A stretch of 64,000 bases of DNA from Sipunculus nudus (GCA_026874595.1 CM049321.1:24644479-24708478), one strand, 5' to 3'; shown: positions 1-11,540, counted from the stretch's first letter. Notes: generated by a model from the sequence alone, not told the origin. Numbers and translations: made by a program.

Positions 1-1
1 A

Positions 2-181
2 GCCGAGTGGGAAGGTCAGAAACAACCCCTCTTGAGACAAGAGGAAAATCACCAGGCAACCGTTTCCATGGGAACGAATCACCAAGCAACGATCGCTGAA
101 GAAATATGCGACCCAGCAGCGGTCTCCATAGAAACGACGCAGCAAGCCTCAGCGACCAATAATAGTTGGTTTCAACAGCAG
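2..181 (+). CDS. Gln-rich exon, probable N-terminal part of a dispanin-like gene (partial)
   Basis: The frame starting at base 2 is open from the window edge for 60 codons and ends in CAG followed by GTATAT, a good splice donor, in phase 0. The peptide is rich in Gln, Ala and Thr. It contains a degenerate ten-residue repeat (NHQATVSMGT, NHQATIAEEI, CDPAAVSIET, TQQASATNN) that matches a 30-base period in the DNA, and it ends in WFQQQ. The next compatible acceptor in phase 0 is before 2799, where a CD225/dispanin exon begins. Dispanins usually carry a Pro/Gln-rich cytoplasmic N-terminus before the two membrane segments, so joining the two is plausible but not proven. The Met codon at 32 is not needed as a start, because the frame continues upstream out of the window. 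Confidence 0.45.
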
Positions 182-2798
182 GTATATTACAATGTACAAT
201 TTAATGCTTCAGAATTGATTAAACATAAACTGCCCTGAAACATACAATAGAAATAACATGAACTTCGTCTGTTTACAGAAAATGGAGTGTTTGGTTTTAG
301 AATCTTGCTTATTTGAAATTTTCGAATAATTTATTCAACTACACTCAAGACAGCAGGATGGTCCAATAACAGTACATTTGCCAGATTTTGTAAGAAAAAC
401 ATTGATACTGAACAAATCTTTGCATTATCAGTGTTAACAAGTCATTTAGAATAAATGATAGTTTTTCAGTTACATTTTAACAGAAAAATAGCTTTTAGTT
501 CCACCATGTATTCGCATATATTTTTTTCTGTCTATGTGTCATGGTAATTTTTCCATTATTTAGTTTTAAATCAAAATTCTTTTCTACCGAACCTTTGTGT
601 TCGCGTTCACATCAGCTTTGACGTCTCGTATAATCCCGGGTGACCAGATGAGAGTAAAATTTAAAAATTTAAATAAAAATTTAAAACGAAACTTACGTTA
701 AGTTGAAGTTTGATTGGAATTTTACTCTCATCTGGATCACAGGGATTAAACGCCTTACCTTTCTCCCACCCATATCTGATTGATTTGATGTGAACACTCA
801 TCTTTAAATATTGAGCTGCACGCATGCGCGCGAATATCTGCAATTATCTATTACACTAACTGTCTAGGACATATATTTTGATATAATATAAACAATGCTA
901 ATCATAATAAAAATATTGTGCTGACGTTGAATGGACCGCCTGGAAACGATAACATATTCGTGGTTTATTACAAACTAGATTTTCATGGTGATTATGTGAT
1001 TTCGGTCTACAATAAGGCCACACAAAATACCTTTATCTTTCTACGGATTCGCCGCTTCCATTTTTTAATAAAGAAAACGTAATTCGCCCGCTCTTCCTAT
1101 ATTTTATGTTTAATATTATAACGGTCCGTATAATATTTTTGATGATGCCAAACTTCGAAATTATCACTTCGACACATGCAAGGTTTCCCTTTTCCTCCTA
1201 GCAAAGAATTTACAAAGAAGAGGCATAGACAATATTTAAATAAGTGGTATTCGACTTAAACAAATATAAACTCGACATACAGTAAAACGATATACAGTAA
1301 AACGGCCTTCTCTAAATCTACCAAGCCGGTGACATAACCAAACATTCACAGACCTTGATTCCGCGACCCTCACATGAATTTGCTTAAGGCAACTGACAAG
1401 AAAATCAAACTGTACGAGTGCATCCGTTTCAAGAGATTGTCTGGCGCGATATTTTGATCAAGAATGGCATGGAGAATCGAACAAATCAAATCAGCCTGAC
1501 CCGTTCCTGGTGCATGGTTACTTGTTCAAACAGTGTTTGAACAGTGCAATACTTTTCTTATTGGGTTTGATTATCATTTGTGATTTGTCCGATTACTTTG
1601 AATCATGTTTATTTTTCATGGAAAATATGCCACAGGGAGCCACGGAATCAAAGTATGTGAATACGTCGTCATATCACACACTTGTTCGAAACCATCATTT
1701 TTTTTTCTCAAACGAGCATGTGTTATAATGTATAAGACGACCACTCTGCTTTTACTAGGCAGAGCATCAGTGCTTTTATACAGAATTAGGACTCTGGCCC
1801 ATATTCGTGGTTGAAATAGGGACAATCACCCGGAGGCTCTACGTGGCTTATGAGAATTTATGACACTTTGTCATTTCTTTGCAATTTCGGCGTTTGAGCA
1901 GTTTACATTACTCAGATTATTTCCTATCAAGGAAAGCCTGAAATGTAGAGCAAGTCTAAACTGTTAGGCAGTGCCCCGAAAACAGTCTAAGGTAGAAAGT
2001 CCGTTTGAGGAGGGGGAGCCCCAGCACCAGCCACAGTAACGGAGCTGGGGGGGGGGGGGAGATTACAAGTAAGATTCGACAAAAGAGACCAGGACCCAAT
2101 GACCAGGTGGTTGATGGTGGTTAAACAAGAAATGAAAAGAAGGATGATATTCCGACATCTATATAATTTCTGTTGCACAATTTGGATTTTATTTCAGTAT
2201 TTCCATTCATCAGACTTAGTCTAACCGTAGCTGTCCCTCCAAGTGCCCTACTTAAGTCTTCCTAAACCCTAGTAACTCCTATTTCGCCTTGGTGTAACCT
2301 AATTAGTCACACTGTCACGGATGTCACCCCGGATCATCACGGATAGACCGCTAAAGACCATCCCTGGTGATCCGTCATTGATTCCTGGTGATGTGTAGAG
2401 GGTCCCAGGCCTTGTCCCTAATGATCCGTGGTAAGTGGTCTTGGTCTATCTTGGTCTAACTCTACGGTTTGAAATGTTCAAATATTCGTGCTTGGCCGAT
2501 CGTCATGATCCGTAAAAATCATTGGCACTCCCTTGAATGATTTCTACTCAGACCTCCATACACGTGAGATTTTACCCCTGCCGTCATCAACTGTAAATGT
2601 AGCCCTGGTAGGGCCGAGGCGTTTTTTAAAGAATTGTTTGCAAATTCCATCTGGAAACAATGCGATTGAAAACGGTTGATTAAATACAGGTCTATAGGTT
2701 TGAGAACGGTCCAACTAGAACTGACTGCGATTACCAATCGTAGTGCCGTACAAGCACATTAAACCCTTGCTGAAGTTAATGTCTTTGACATCTTCCAG
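182..2798 (+). other. Probable intron between the Gln-rich exon and the dispanin exon
   Basis: It runs from the GTATAT donor to the acceptor TGACATCTTCCAG. It holds a hairpin at 631-748, a G-run near 2047-2059, and a stretch at about 2297-2520 with recurring GATCCGT/ATCACGGAT words that resemble the edge of the satellite at 57.3 kb. I see no other coding evidence; the short open frames overlap on both strands and lack recognisable domains. Confidence 0.4.
631..748. repeat. Imperfect inverted repeat / hairpin
   Basis: The arm at 631-661 (containing CCAGATGAGAGTAAAATT) is mirrored at 718-748 (AATTTTACTCTCATCTGG). The outer parts of the arms differ by a few bases and an indel. The loop is about 56 bases and AT-rich. 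It could be a tiny foldback element or MITE. Confidence 0.7.
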
Positions 2799-3143
2799 GT
2801 GATCACTGCCCAGTCTGTGGCTCCGATGGCCAACCCGACGCTAAGTGAGCATTCTGCAGCGTGGTTGGTCACCCTTAAGGCAAATCCAGAGAGGTAAGAA
2901 ATTATACAGTCAGCCAGGAGGATGCTGCTTCTGTCCTTGGTCTACTGCCAGTGCTTTAACTGCCTGTTTGGCGCTCATGCAATGGTCTTGGCGTACTTAG
3001 CTCAACGGGATGCATATTATGGCAATCTGGATGAAGCTCGTAAAATGATTCGAAATAGCCGCCTTGCAATGGTGTATGGAGTTGTTTTTCTGATAGTGTT
3101 TATTCCATTCGTCCTATATCTTTGCCTGACTAGGCATCAGTGA
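2799..3143 (+). pseudogene. Dispanin/CD225 (IFITM-like) terminal exon with in-frame stop
   Basis: After the acceptor CATCTTCCAG the frame reads VITAQSVAPMANPTLSEHSAAW, then reaches an in-frame TAA at 2895-2897, and stays open afterwards to a TGA at 3141-3143. The part after the stop has a first hydrophobic segment, a cytoplasmic loop with GNLDEARKMIRNSRLAMV, and a second hydrophobic segment (VVFLIVFIPFVLYLCL). That is the CD225/dispanin layout, in which family members sit in endosomal or plasma membranes and can restrict membrane fusion. The paralogous exon near 6667-6984 aligns on both sides of the stop and has Lys at the stop position, so AAA to TAA is the simplest explanation. The stop overlaps a GTAAGA string that resembles a donor, but the nearest acceptor gives an implausible intron of about 20 bases. 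Translation from the internal ATG at 2922 would keep both membrane segments. I treat it as a probable recent pseudogene or null allele. Confidence 0.65.
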
Positions 3144-5098
3144 GCGTTCAAACAATGACAATTCTATTCCGTAAAATAGTTTAAAATATAGGCTCCTTTA
3201 CGATATATTACGGTCAAGTCTTTCTAGATCTCCTCTCATGTTACCGCTGCTTTATATAGCAAGATTTATTGGTTCGAACACCAGGGTGTATTCAGACTAA
3301 TGAGAGCGCGGTATTACATTGTTCATCCAGTTCCAAATCTTAAACCCGCTCTCATTGGTCTGATTTTTGGCTCTGTGCCAGAAATGGTGTTATCTGTTCA
3401 ATCCGTGGAAAGAATTTCATAAATGCCCATGAACATAGCATGCATGAGATGCACCATATTCGAGCACACATGACACTTAGAAATAATATTGGACTATTTA
3501 GCCCAGAAGAATCGTGACACGAGTGGTTCGGGGAAATGCACTGCAACAACCATTTGTCCAGTTAGATCGATATCGTAGTAAATAACACGTAACCTTAACA
3601 TTAGGCTACGAATGATGAATTAACAATCGGAGAAAGGGATTTTCAAATTCGCTGAGTTACTACTGATATTTTAAGTGGCAGCGTACCTTTAAACGATATG
3701 GTCTGTCAAATATTTAAATATTGTAATGCTTAACGAGCCTTACTATGCGGTTCTTCTATTTTTGAGCAAGGCACTCAGATATCTCGATAGTCTCTCCTAT
3801 GTCGGAGGGACAGTATGGCGCTATGGACAACCAAATGACTCCAGTCACGATTCAACACATCTCGGAACTCGGGTTTGCAGACCTGTAATACCAGTTTGAC
3901 AAGTGATTCTGTCCCCAGTCTTCTGCCGACGCAGATATGTTAAGAGTTGTTGTTTTACTTAGTTAACACAATGTTTAACCCGTTGTTCTGATTCGTGTTT
4001 TTCATTCGTTTCCTGCAAACACAACAGAGGGATAATTTTGGGTAAACCTTTCTATTCATATGTATGTGCACATTCGATTGCATAATAAAACCTGATTGAA
4101 AACGGCGTGTGAGTTATTTAACGTAGCTAATACAGACCGGGCTTAGTCGACGGAGTCCCAAGAGATCGCCATTTTTCATGCCGTTGGATGTTTGTAGTTA
4201 AAAATGGACATCATTTAGACAATGCATGTAAAGTATGTGGGCTGTTGGAAAATATATTATACAAACATAAACATTATTTTACGCTGTTAGTTCATTTTGG
4301 CTGAATATAAAAGTTCCCATCACATTATCCCATCACACGGAATTGTTATCTCCAATTCACATGTTGTATATATTCTTATGGCCCTGTGTGTGAGGAGTTA
4401 ATACATTACACGTGTGTTAGCGGAAAATATATGAAAGAAGAAACACCAGTTGGAAGCTTGAGAAATCTTGATTTGTGAAGTTGCGCGGTAGTGCTATCCG
4501 CTGACGTGCGCTGTATATGTTCATGTTTTGCGCTAGCCGTGAGTACACGACCCAGGAGGCACTTATATTACGGATGAATGGAATGCAGTGGTCTCCCATC
4601 TTGGTGCATTCATGTCGTTGTAAACAGCCCATAATCTTAACATTAGGATGCCATTACTAAATCAATAAAAAAGAACACATGAACTCACAATCCAAACTGC
4701 AACCGTCCCTATGCTAACGAGTCATTTCCTGTGACACGTACAAGTTGGCTGCGTTCAGTAACTCGGGCGAACCATGCTTGTATTCATGCGGTCTGAAATT
4801 CACCAAACATGCTGCGAAATTTACCAATATGCAGACTAAAAACGAATTTTTCTTCCTCACGTTAATTGTTGTCAGAATGTATACTTAAAATGTAACGATT
4901 GGTCTGTTTCATGTAAATTGGCAGCGTACCTGAAGGCCAAGGGGTGTTGTCAGAAATGACGAAAATATTACAGTCTTAAAGTGTGGTCCTCGCTTAAGGA
5001 TGTAACGGCACTCTGACGGACAGTAAGCTGTTTGTAAACTGCTTGTAATGTCAGAGGACCATTATGGCGCTAGTTTTGCGCCCGCTGCAGGTTTACTT
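3144..5098. other. Intergenic DNA without recognised genes
   Basis: It separates the two dispanin exons. Apart from the hairpin at 3292-3363 I see only unique AT-rich sequence and short chance frames. I found no Gln-rich exon that would serve as a separate N-terminal exon for the downstream copy. Confidence 0.4.
3292..3363. repeat. Short inverted repeat with CCAAT/ATTGG arms
   Basis: TCAGACTAATGAGAGCG at 3292-3308 pairs with CGCTCTCATTGGTCTGA at 3347-3363, 16 of 17 positions, around a 38-base loop. It lies just after the first dispanin terminal exon. The right arm has an ATTGG (inverse CCAAT) box; a promoter role is only a guess. Confidence 0.6.
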
Positions 5099-5300
5099 TG
5101 TTACGGAACCTAATAACCCTATTCCCGAAATCAATATGTTGCAATCCAAAAGTGAAGCTCTGGTAATAATCCCAAAGGCAAACTGAAGACTGTATAAAAT
5201 CGGTTACAAAGTCCGAAGAATATCTATAAGTTCTGCAATTATCGGAAAGGTCACAAAACTAACTCAAATTCTTCCGTGCCCGCTGGATTTTTTTCCCCCT
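5099..5300 (-). mobile_element. Truncated LTR fragment of the TGTTAC/GTAACA family
   Basis: It begins with TGTTACGGAACCTAAT, the complement of the 3' end of the LTR at 8076-8795. It also shares the block with AATTATCGGAAAGGTC and the CCCGCTGGAT word seen in the minus-strand LTRs at 25.3 and 34.7 kb. The rest of the LTR is missing, so this is a deleted solo LTR. The right boundary is approximate. Confidence 0.6.
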
Positions 5301-5695
5301 CTTTCTTTTAATGATAGCTCATGTTGCATTTCTAACTTTTTTAATTCTAACTGCATAGCAAGGCTGTCTTTTATATGTTTCCACTTCACTCTCTTCAATT
5401 AAACATTTGCTAACTAGATCTTGCATGATTTTAGCATTGATATCTGGCTTTCTCAAGTCTTTGTTTCACCCCAAGCCCTAAGTGCTGGCCCAAACGCAAC
5501 AACTGATCTTAGAACAAATGTTCTAGTTGATCAGGGTCGGGATCTTCAACATATGCCTCAGGTTTGAAGTCTGCAATGTTACGATGTAAAAACAATACAA
5601 AAAAAACTACTGAGATAAATCTTGTAAACAATGTATCTAGGTCAAGGCCTAATAAATTGTCAAAACTATTAAGCTTCCCGGACGAGTCCCCATTT

Positions 5696-5849
5696 TGTTA
5701 CGAAGAGAAATTGGTCAGGGGAAAACATCAGGCCGATCCCGGGTCCAACCCTTGTGTCCGCGAACAAGTCCGGCGTACCAACCGCTTCGCAAGCAAAGCA
5801 TGCTTCTCTTGCGAGCCAGTTCGGTCCGCTTTTATGTTAACCCGTAACA
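5696..5849 (+). mobile_element. Small TIR element with TGTTACG...CGTAACA ends
   Basis: It starts with TGTTACGAAGA and ends with AACCCGTAACA, about 154 bases. Related copies are at 18777-18853 (internally deleted) and 19085-19245 (inverted); all share CAGGGGAAAAC and a block with CGGTCCGCTTTTATG. The open frames over it are not genes. I see no coding capacity, so it is non-autonomous. Confidence 0.55.
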
Positions 5850-6666
5850 ACTTGCACCTGTGTACAGGAGTGCCCAAACGTCCTTGGATAGATAAACCAT
5901 AATAGGAGTAAGCACTATACCTCATGTCTATTTAACAAGATGATGGATGAATAGGTCTTTTTATAATGGAGCATGTTGTTAGACATGATTGTGCAGAAAG
6001 GAAAGGTCACAGGGTACTATCCGTAGGTTATTCACCCGCTGCAAAGTATGGCTTTGTTCCTGAAACCTCCGCTCTCTGCATAGATATAATGACAGTCTTT
6101 AACTGTGGTATACCTATGGAATATTCTCATAAAACAATGAAATATTGTCTCGGGCATTTTTTCCGGACGAACACAGACTTTCGACTTCGTATAGAGATTT
6201 AATGGGCCTGTGAGCCTGAATCTATGTTTTGCAACATAAAATGTTAACCTTTGCAAGAGATGTCATTTTTGTCCTCACTTGATTTATGAGACAGTCAAAG
6301 TATCAAAGAAGATTTTGATCGGAATTCTGGTATATAATTGTCTAAAACAAGAAAAAGCTTCCTGTATGTGTGCTTGGGCAAATTTTCATTTTCATCAGAT
6401 GGCAATCGGACTACATTACCTTGAGCAAGAACTCAGTACATCGTATATATATTCACGACCCACTTTTTCCTGTTACGTTTTATATCCGGGCTCCTCGTGC
6501 TTAACTACATGGCAGCAGTGAAGTGACAAAGCTTTAAGTGGGTCATGGTTCCCTAGAGTGCCTACTCTTATGGCAGGCATAAAACGCGTGACTGGTTCAT
6601 ACACAACAGCGTAGCTTTTTACATAGTTAGTATTTCTTTGACCTCTTTCGGTTGATAACTACCCAG

Positions 6667-6984
6667 CCTCCCGCTCAAGCGTCCGGCCCGATGATGAGTG
6701 AATATTCGGAGGCTTGGTTCAAGCAGAGGAAAGAAATGATAAAAACTGCCGAGACAGCGGTGTGTCTGTCCGTCGTCTTTTGTGTGTTCTGTCCGTATGT
6801 AGGTGTCGCTGCTGTTATTTTTGCCTGTAAGGCTGAGGAGAAGGCACATGATGGCAATCTGGATGAAGCTCGAAAATGGATTCTTGGAAACAGCGTCGCC
6901 ATGGTGAATGGATTCGCTGTGTGGTTTGTTGCCATTGTAACCATAATATATATTAAATTATTTGCCACCGACAGTTCTGGCTAG
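6667..6984 (+). CDS. Dispanin/CD225 (IFITM-like) terminal exon, intact
   Basis: The exon encodes about 105 residues and ends at TAG 6982-6984. It has a short Pro/Ala-rich lead, then MMSEYSEAWFKQRKEMIKTA, membrane segment one (VCLSVVFCVFCPYVGVAAVI), a polar loop with GNLDEARKWILGNSVAMV, and membrane segment two (FAVWFVAIVTIIYIKLF). The order and the GN-x-x-EAR loop match CD225/dispanins, a family that includes the vertebrate interferon-induced transmembrane proteins, which sit in membranes and hinder viral fusion. It is paralogous to 2799-3143. In that copy the acceptor AG lies just before GTGATCACTGCCCAG. Here the same position reads CGG, and the next AG, after ACTACCCAG at 6666, would remove five codons without changing phase. 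The frame continues upstream of 6667, so the exact start is uncertain. An upstream N-terminal exon is not identified. Confidence 0.72.
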   Translation, partial: PPAQASGPMMSEYSEAWFKQRKEMIKTAETAVCLSVVFCVFCPYVGVAAVIFACKAEEKAHDGNLDEARKWILGNSVAMVNGFAVWFVAIVTIIYIKLFATDSSG

Positions 6985-7265
6985 GAAATAAAACTTAAGT
7001 ATCACAAAAGAGAAACACTTAACACTTTTACCCGACATGACTGGATGGAATCTTGGAATTTAGTATGTTGGTATCTTCTTGGATGTAAAATTATTGCGTC
7101 ATACATGGCATTTATGCATTCCTTGAAAGAATGGAATGTGCTTTTAAATAATTGGAATTTCTGGGCATTCACATGGTTAAAGATGTCTCTATAAAACCAT
7201 GAAACAATGAATCGCAACTTTGCAAGATTAGACTGCATAATATAAAATTTGATAAACTCACGCGT

Positions 7266-7313
<48 letters not shown>

Positions 7314-8075
7314 ACGCCTATATGATATTTTAAATAAACATCCACAGGGCTTGTCTTACGGAAGCAAGGTTTTAATTATACTGAATACGTCGAATAATAT
7401 TTGAAAGAGCATTTGCAAACTGAAATAAAAGGTGGATCTTGTGAAACCCATGTTATCGAACAAATCAAGGGTCCCTGATTGGGGCCTCCACCCATTCAAT
7501 GAAAATGATATTGATTAGAATGAACAGGGTAAAAGTGCAGATAACCATGGCAGCTGTTAGTCAAATTCTTGAATATCACGAAGAAACCACAAGGTCCTGA
7601 CTAATCCTTCGGTTGGTCATGCATGCGCACGTGTGATAACTCTTCGTTTCAGGCGCATGATCAGTAAGTGCTTCTGAAATAAAACTTTGAAAACAAAACG
7701 ACTTCAACGAAAACGTGCGACTTGTATTAGCACAGATCGATCCAGTTAATTTGACACTTTTCAAATGAAACATTTCGCTTTCAAAATGCTATGTGCATAA
7801 AAGGTGCAACCTTAAATGTGACCAAAAATTGTTGCAACAAAGTCTAAGGAATGCAAGCTCCTGCCAACAATCACACAAAACCACACACGAACGAGGATAA
7901 ACACATATCCTCCATGCGGAGGCGATGAAAAGCACCAAACGAAACGACACAAACAAGTTAATAATTATACGTCTTATCTTGAATTCACCTGTTAATAAAA
8001 CATTTGATGGATTTTTAAATTTATTCAATCCACTACACAACACACACATATATATGTATATATATACATATATAT
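6985..8075. other. Intergenic, AT-rich
   Basis: It contains a (TA)n tract at 7266-7310. A repeat-derived tail at about 7845-7930 has the CCTCC-x-GCGGAGG ending that also closes the dispersed repeats at 43.5 and 58.6 kb. I see no genes. Confidence 0.4.
7266..7310. repeat. (TA)n microsatellite
   Basis: Nearly uninterrupted alternating TA over about 45 bases. Confidence 0.95.
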
Positions 8076-8795
8076 TGTTACAAGTGTCTCTTTATTTGTG
8101 CGCTGTTGACATCCTGATTCAAGCCCTTGGCGTTGCTATGCTTCAGAGCTCGGTTTAATCCGTACTGGTTGAACTCGCTGTCGTGCTAGTCTGGAATGTT
8201 CTAGTATTCATGTGCATTTGTATTGTTCTTTCGATTGTTCGTGAAATAGAAGTTTCTTGAATTTTCGGATAAGAAAGTTATAAATAGGGGCTGTGTTTTA
8301 GAGCGAGGAGGGAGGAGAGAGAAATATTCCAGCGGACACGGAAGAGTGTGAGTCAGTTTTGGATCTGTCCGATAATTACACTAGTTACAGGGATTTTATG
8401 CAGATTTAGTACGGCCCGTCTCTAGTTAGCTTTCGGGATTATTACAAGAGCTTTACTTTGGACTATTTGAACTGTTCACGTGAATTATAAGTTTTAAAGG
8501 ACTTGTTGTCGCTGTGACAGTGATGGTATCCAGGTACTGTACACTTTATTTATATACTTGTATTCTGTTATACTATTGTTATACTGTGTAATTGTACTGA
8601 TTTAGTGTATATCAATGTTAGAATTGTTTTAAGAATAAATTATCATTATTTGTTAACAAAAAACCACTGACTTCTTTATTCATTCCCCTGGACATATCAC
8701 GCTGCCTAGTGTTACAGAATCTGATTTTTTTATCTCCATTACAAAATTTATGTTCGTCACGACTACGTGATCTGTTGATATTAGGTTCCGTAACA
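8076..8795 (+). mobile_element. Solo LTR, 720 bases, TGTTAC...GTAACA
   Basis: It starts with TG and ends with CA inside the 6-base inverted repeat TGTTAC/GTAACA. It is flanked by ATAT on both sides, although this lies in a TA microsatellite. Inside it has a TATA box (TTATAAATAGGGG near 8278) and an AATAAA signal near 8634. Two more copies, both on the minus strand, are at 25325-26029 and 34697-35529; the latter has GTGT on both sides, consistent with 4-base duplications as made by Ty3/Gypsy-type integrases. No internal gag-pol region, primer-binding site or partner LTR is visible in the window, so these are recombination products. The family assignment is inferred from structure only. Confidence 0.75.
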
Positions 8796-8796
8796 A

Positions 8797-8853
<57 letters not shown>
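8796..8853. repeat. (TA)n microsatellite abutting the LTR
   Basis: A TA tract with one TACA interruption directly follows the LTR 3' end, and a short TA tract also precedes the LTR. The LTR appears to have inserted into a TA repeat. Confidence 0.9.
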
Positions 8854-8857
<4 letters not shown>

Positions 8858-8859
8858 CA

Positions 8860-10000
8860 ATATTAAAACATGTTTAGAATAGATTAAAATACATTATACA
8901 GTATATAATCAAAAATTGAATACAGGCTTTAATTTTTTAATATTGAATGCAAATAAGGCAATATATTAGCAAGATAACCAATAAATAACTTTTATATGTT
9001 CATTTCGAAAATATGATGAAATTAGAGAGGAACTAAACATATCCATTTATAACTGTGAAGCTGATGATAAAAATACATAGACTAAAACAAATGCATATAC
9101 AATTCCAACACATCGATGCTTGAGTCATGTGACCAACTGTATACCCCCACTAAGATGACCTTTTGAATTTTTCTTGTGTCCCACCCAGTATTACACTTAA
9201 TTAACACAGGTGCACCTGGTAAGTTGCTGAACAGATACTTCCCCTCATACCCATGAATGGGGCGCTCTTTACCCGAGGACAATGGGTTTATATATATAAT
9301 CAATGTCACAATGGTATATAATCAATTGAACTAAAAGTACTGACACCTATGTCTTTACACCGTAACTATTCATGTCTCATGAGATCACTCATGTTGTCTT
9401 AATGAGAAGTCAGAACTGTGCTTCTAAATTTACAAAATAAAAAAAAATAAAAATGCATGAAAAATTGAGAAATTGCACTCGGTGGTTACAGCCTTCTGCT
9501 GTTATAAAACGCATAGCCTAATAAGCAAAAAGAGTATAAAGAAAATTAGCAAAGCAGTTCCAGAGATATCTGGCCTTTCGCACATATGACATATTTTAAA
9601 GAAAATATAGATCACCATGAGATAACTTTGAATTTCCAAAGAAGATCTATCAGGACCTCTCAGCACATGAAGTTTGCATTTTGTTGGCTTTATACATACG
9701 ATGTATGCAGTGTTTAAGATTATCAATGGCCGTAATCTGTCATTCTTAAAAATACAAGTAAAAGTGTGTAAAATTGAGTTTGCAGGTACTGACAGTAGCC
9801 AGCTGCAGCAGTAATAGTTCTACAAGAACAAATAGCGTTCCGCTATTTGAGGTTCCATATAGTCGTATAAATTCAATGAATATTTTAGTCAGATTGGTTA
9901 ATCTTTGGCGAGCCGGTTTCCTGATTCTTTGAAACCTCCAGGCGATTTCCTTGTTCCCCTTGTTAAAGGTATCTTTTTCCTCACTGAAATCTCAATTAAT
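8860..10000. other. Unique AT-rich intergenic DNA
   Basis: I see no domain-bearing frames or recognisable repeats. Confidence 0.35.
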
Positions 10001-10019
10001 GTTGTTTATACTTAAATTA

Positions 10020-11540
10020 TTAAATTGAAAGACAGTTCAGTCTTAGATATAATTGATTTAGATACTCGACTTGTCAGATTAGTAGCGGATTCGATCGCAC
10101 CTAATCTAACATACATGTATTATATGTCCCTTGCATATGGGCTGTTACTATTTGATTGGAAGAAGAATAGGATTACGCTTTTTTATAAAGGAAAAAGGAA
10201 ATGACTAATTATCGACTCATTTCATTTATTCCACATATTGCGAAAATTCTTTAAAAATTAATAATAAAAACATTTAAAAAAATGGGATTTATAAAGAACT
10301 TCAACTTAATTTCGGGTGATCACCATGTGTATTATTCTGACAGATCTACCTTAAATGCTCTTCGCCATTCACTAATGATATTTATACACATATGGACAGA
10401 GGAGATATAACTGCAGCTTGCTATCTCGACCTTACTTGCTATCTCGACCTTACTTAAGGTTTTGATACAACTATTCACTCTTTACTTTTATGTAAACTCA
10501 GCCAGTTAGGCTACACTGTACAGACAGTAGCCTGGTTTGGTGCTTATTTGAAAGATCGTCTTCAACTTGTGCCATGCAACGGCGGAACTTCAGAGGCTCA
10601 TACGATTACTACTTGGATGCCCCAAGGTAATGTGCTCGACCCTATTCTCTTCCTTTTATATATTAATGAGCTTTTTCATCGACTGAGACCTGCAAAATAT
10701 ATTGCTTATGCTGATGACACAACTATCTATTGCCATGGAAATACAGTATCTAAGGTGCAGCAAAACTTACAAATGCTGTCAATTCAGCTTGTAGTTGATT
10801 CGAAATAAATAGGTTAACCATTAACATTAACAAATCCACTGTCATGCTGCTAAAAATAGAAGTCGCGTTAATAATCATGGTCTCTGTATCAGTGTAAATG
10901 GTGTTCCATTAGAGGAAACTTCTTAAACCAGGGGCGGATCCAGAATTAAGGAAAAGGAGGGGTCCAACCTAGGAGGACTAATATTACCCTGAAAAAAGGG
11001 TCACCAGGTCCGGAAAGGGGGGGGGGTCCCAGGCCAGAAAAAATTTGTCTGAAACCTTTAAAAAGGTTGCAGCGGGTGAAAAAGGGGAGGGGGGGGGGTT
11101 CTGGACCCCTCCCGTGGATCCACTTCTGCAAAATAAATTCCTAGGTGTGACCATAAATGCTAATCCATCATGGCGCCTACATGAAACAGCCTTGTGCAAA
11201 AAGTATCATAGAATCTAGAACTTTACGTCGAATTTCTAAAATATTATCAGTCAATACATTAAAAACAGTCTACAATACCACAGTTCAACCAGACATAGAC
11301 TACGCGGTGTGTTGGGTACAAGGAAAACGATAGTACGCCACAAGCTTTCCTTTCAATGTCTTTTATAAATTTTAGAGGAACTTTAAATAACATTATCTTT
11401 TATTGCTCAAATGATCCCCTTTGTAAATCGCGATGTGCAGAGTGTTTTATTCTTTTAACACATCCTTTAAAGTTATCTGACAAACATATTCACTTACTTC
11501 GTCTTTTTAATAAGAAACGGGTTTGTGCATTATGATATAT
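10020..11540 (+). pseudogene. LINE (non-LTR retrotransposon) reverse-transcriptase fossil
   Basis: Translation in shifting frames gives conserved RT pieces in the right order: a segment like DTRLVRLVADSIAPNLTYMY, then TNYRLISFIPHIAKIL, then a clean frame at 10548-10808 with PQGNVLDPILFLLYINELF and the catalytic block YADDTTIYCHGN. Further on come VNGVPLEETS and, after an insertion, KFLGVTINANPSW. Frameshifts, stops and an 18-base tandem duplication (10418-10453) show it is dead. The normal RT catalyses target-primed reverse transcription; YADD holds the two metal-binding aspartates. Endonuclease and 3' tail are not seen. A related minus-strand piece lies at 39320-39815. I would place it among Jockey/CR1-like LINEs, without certainty. 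Confidence 0.85.
10929..11122 (+). mobile_element. G-rich TIR element nested in the LINE fossil
   Basis: It interrupts the RT reading between LEETS and KFLGVT. The left end is CAGGGGCGGATCCAGAA and the right end has CTGGACCCCTCCCGTGGATCCA, an imperfect inverted pair. Imperfect ACTTCT-x-AAA copies on both sides could be a decayed duplication of about 8 bases, as left by hAT elements. Runs of G fill the interior. A relative with ACCCGCCCCTG as its right end sits at about 15905-16070. Confidence 0.55.

Noticed and set aside
2894-2915. GTAAGA...ACAG as a tiny intron removing the dispanin stop codon
   Set aside because: The intron would be about 17-22 bases, far below workable length, and the paralogue has coding sequence there.
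5564-5902. 112-codon open frame as a gene
   Set aside because: It runs through a TIR element and has no domain; an opposite-strand frame overlaps it.
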